Assembly: GCA_963720075.1 (NCBI GenBank)
Contig: CAVREG010000019.1
Coordinates: 682,001 to 746,000, forward strand
Direction of reading: 5' to 3'
Source: PALSA-188 sp963720075
GTDB lineage: Bacteria; Acidobacteriota; Terriglobia; Terriglobales; Acidobacteriaceae
DNA: 64,000 nt
A program made the position numbers and the translations under genes. How positions within the stretch are numbered: the stretch's first letter is position 1; each line of letters opens with the position of its first letter. The notes beneath the pieces are model-generated. The model was not told the origin of the DNA. It searched no databases and saw only the letters and a list, made by a program, of their open reading frames with translations. Shown here one piece after another: positions 63,405 to 64,000 of the stretch.

Positions 63405-64000
63405 TCAAACCGCCGCCAAAGCCTGATTCAAATCAGAAATAATATCGTCCACATCCTCGATTCCCACCGAAATGCGAACCAATCCGTCCGTGATTCCAAT
63501 TTCTTTTCTTCCTTTTGCTCCGAGCCCGGCGTGCGTCATGGTTGCGGGATGCGAGATAAGAGTCTCGACACCCCCGAGAGATTCCCCCAGAGAGCAGAGT
63601 CGAACTCTTTTCAACATTTTTTTGGCGTTGGCGAGCGATCCCGTTTCAAAGGCAATCATCGCGCCGAAGCCAGTCATTTGGCGCTGAGCCAATTCATACT
63701 GCGGATGATCAGGCAGTCCCGGATAAAAGACTTTCTTGACCTTCTTGTGGCCGTCGAGAAATTCCGCGACTAATCGGCCATTGCGGTCGTGTTGTTCCAT
63801 CCGCACCGCTAGCGTTTTGACGCCACGCAGAATCAGCCAGCATTCAAAGGGCGAAAGAATTGCGCCTGCTGCTTTTTGGACAAATCCCAATTCCTGCATC
63901 TGTTCCGGCCGTGTACAAACGACTGCACCGCCTAACCCGTCGCTGTGTCCATTGAGGAATTTGGTGGTTGAGTGAACAACCATGTCTGCGCCCAACGGAA
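63405..64000 (-). CDS. Cys/Met-metabolism PLP enzyme (cystathionine gamma-synthase/lyase-like), N-terminus outside window
   Basis: The frame runs to the window edge and covers the C-terminal half of the protein, about 197 residues. The PLP lysine is in HSTTKFLNGHSD near the right end, followed by the conserved SLGGVETLISHP and GLVRISVGIED segments. This identifies the Cys/Met metabolism family (MetB/MetC/MGL). Which activity it has cannot be told from this part. The first about 190 residues and the start lie beyond 64000. Confidence 0.93.
   Translation of the reverse strand, partial: PLGADMVVHSTTKFLNGHSDGLGGAVVCTRPEQMQELGFVQKAAGAILSPFECWLILRGVKTLAVRMEQHDRNGRLVAEFLDGHKKVKKVFYPGLPDHPQYELAQRQMTGFGAMIAFETGSLANAKKMLKRVRLCSLGESLGGVETLISHPATMTHAGLGAKGRKEIGITDGLVRISVGIEDVDDIISDLNQALAAV

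Noticed and set aside
1..64000. tRNA, rRNA, CRISPR arrays and insertion sequences
   Set aside because: I scanned intergenic gaps for T-arm and cloverleaf patterns, spaced direct repeats and transposase motifs and found none.

Overview
The window looks like a piece of an Acidobacteriota chromosome (inference: class Terriglobia, Koribacter/Sulfotelmatobacter-like). The case rests on gene content and layout: an F-type ATP synthase operon with two b-type subunits and an enlarged gamma subunit, a pilB-pilT-pilC-pilS-pilR block, a bacterial deoxyhypusine-synthase-like gene, a FecR-like exported protein of a type I associate with this phylum, PEP carboxylase, a PPi-type phosphofructokinase and a membrane pyrophosphatase. 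Base composition is mid-GC and even. I saw no rRNA, tRNA, CRISPR array, prophage or insertion sequence; the window is mostly housekeeping with one unusual accessory operon.

Layout. 1-7.1 kb: the edge of a zinc-ribbon/RDD membrane protein, an MFS transporter, a lone ABC ATPase, a Nudix hydrolase, a small zinc-ribbon protein, a cupin, and a minus-strand run ending in recJ that begins with two small unrecognised genes. 7.3-13.8 kb: ATP synthase b', b, delta, alpha, gamma, beta, epsilon (a and c are not here). 13.9-17.1 kb: PII protein GlnK and its uridylyltransferase GlnD. 17.3-21 kb: small acidic protein, ABC-F ATPase, Lys/Ala-rich small protein, lone receiver domain, endonuclease III-like protein. 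21.3-28.7 kb: type IV pilus motor and regulators, without pilA. 29-36 kb: aspS, deoxyhypusine-synthase-like gene, a frameshifted FecR-like gene, ppc. 36-43 kb: small exported protein, phosphofructokinase, membrane glycosyltransferases, methyltransferase, VKOR/thioredoxin-like disulfide pair, lipid kinase. 43.2-53.6 kb: a lone membrane protein, then a tightly packed minus-strand operon combining a fatty acyl reductase, a second reductase-type SDR, a polysaccharide pyruvyl transferase, two acyl-AMP ligases, a crotonase and a free-standing ACP. 53.7-56.2 kb: membrane pyrophosphatase with a frameshift at a G tract. 56.6-64 kb: TPR protein, SDR, MoxR ATPase plus VWA pair, CDGSH protein, glycosyltransferase, PIG-L deacetylase and the C-terminal part of a Cys/Met-metabolism PLP enzyme.

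How the genes fit together. The ATP synthase, the H+ or Na+ pumping pyrophosphatase and the PPi-type phosphofructokinase point to an energy metabolism that uses both ATP and PPi. GlnK/GlnD handle nitrogen signalling, and PilS/PilR sit with the pilus motor they probably regulate. The 43.9-53.6 kb operon holds a set of activities that could activate fatty acids, carry them on ACP, reduce them to fatty alcohols and join them to a pyruvylated saccharide. It is the best candidate for an undescribed system in the window.

The most unusual sequence-level signals are these: a repeat-like leader that supplies the ribosome-binding region of four successive ATP synthase genes; a perfect 30-bp inverted repeat between the MoxR and VWA genes; a dyad overlapping the -35 box of a candidate promoter upstream of the ATP synthase operon; and two frameshifts (hppA and the FecR-like gene) that each split a signal peptide from its protein.
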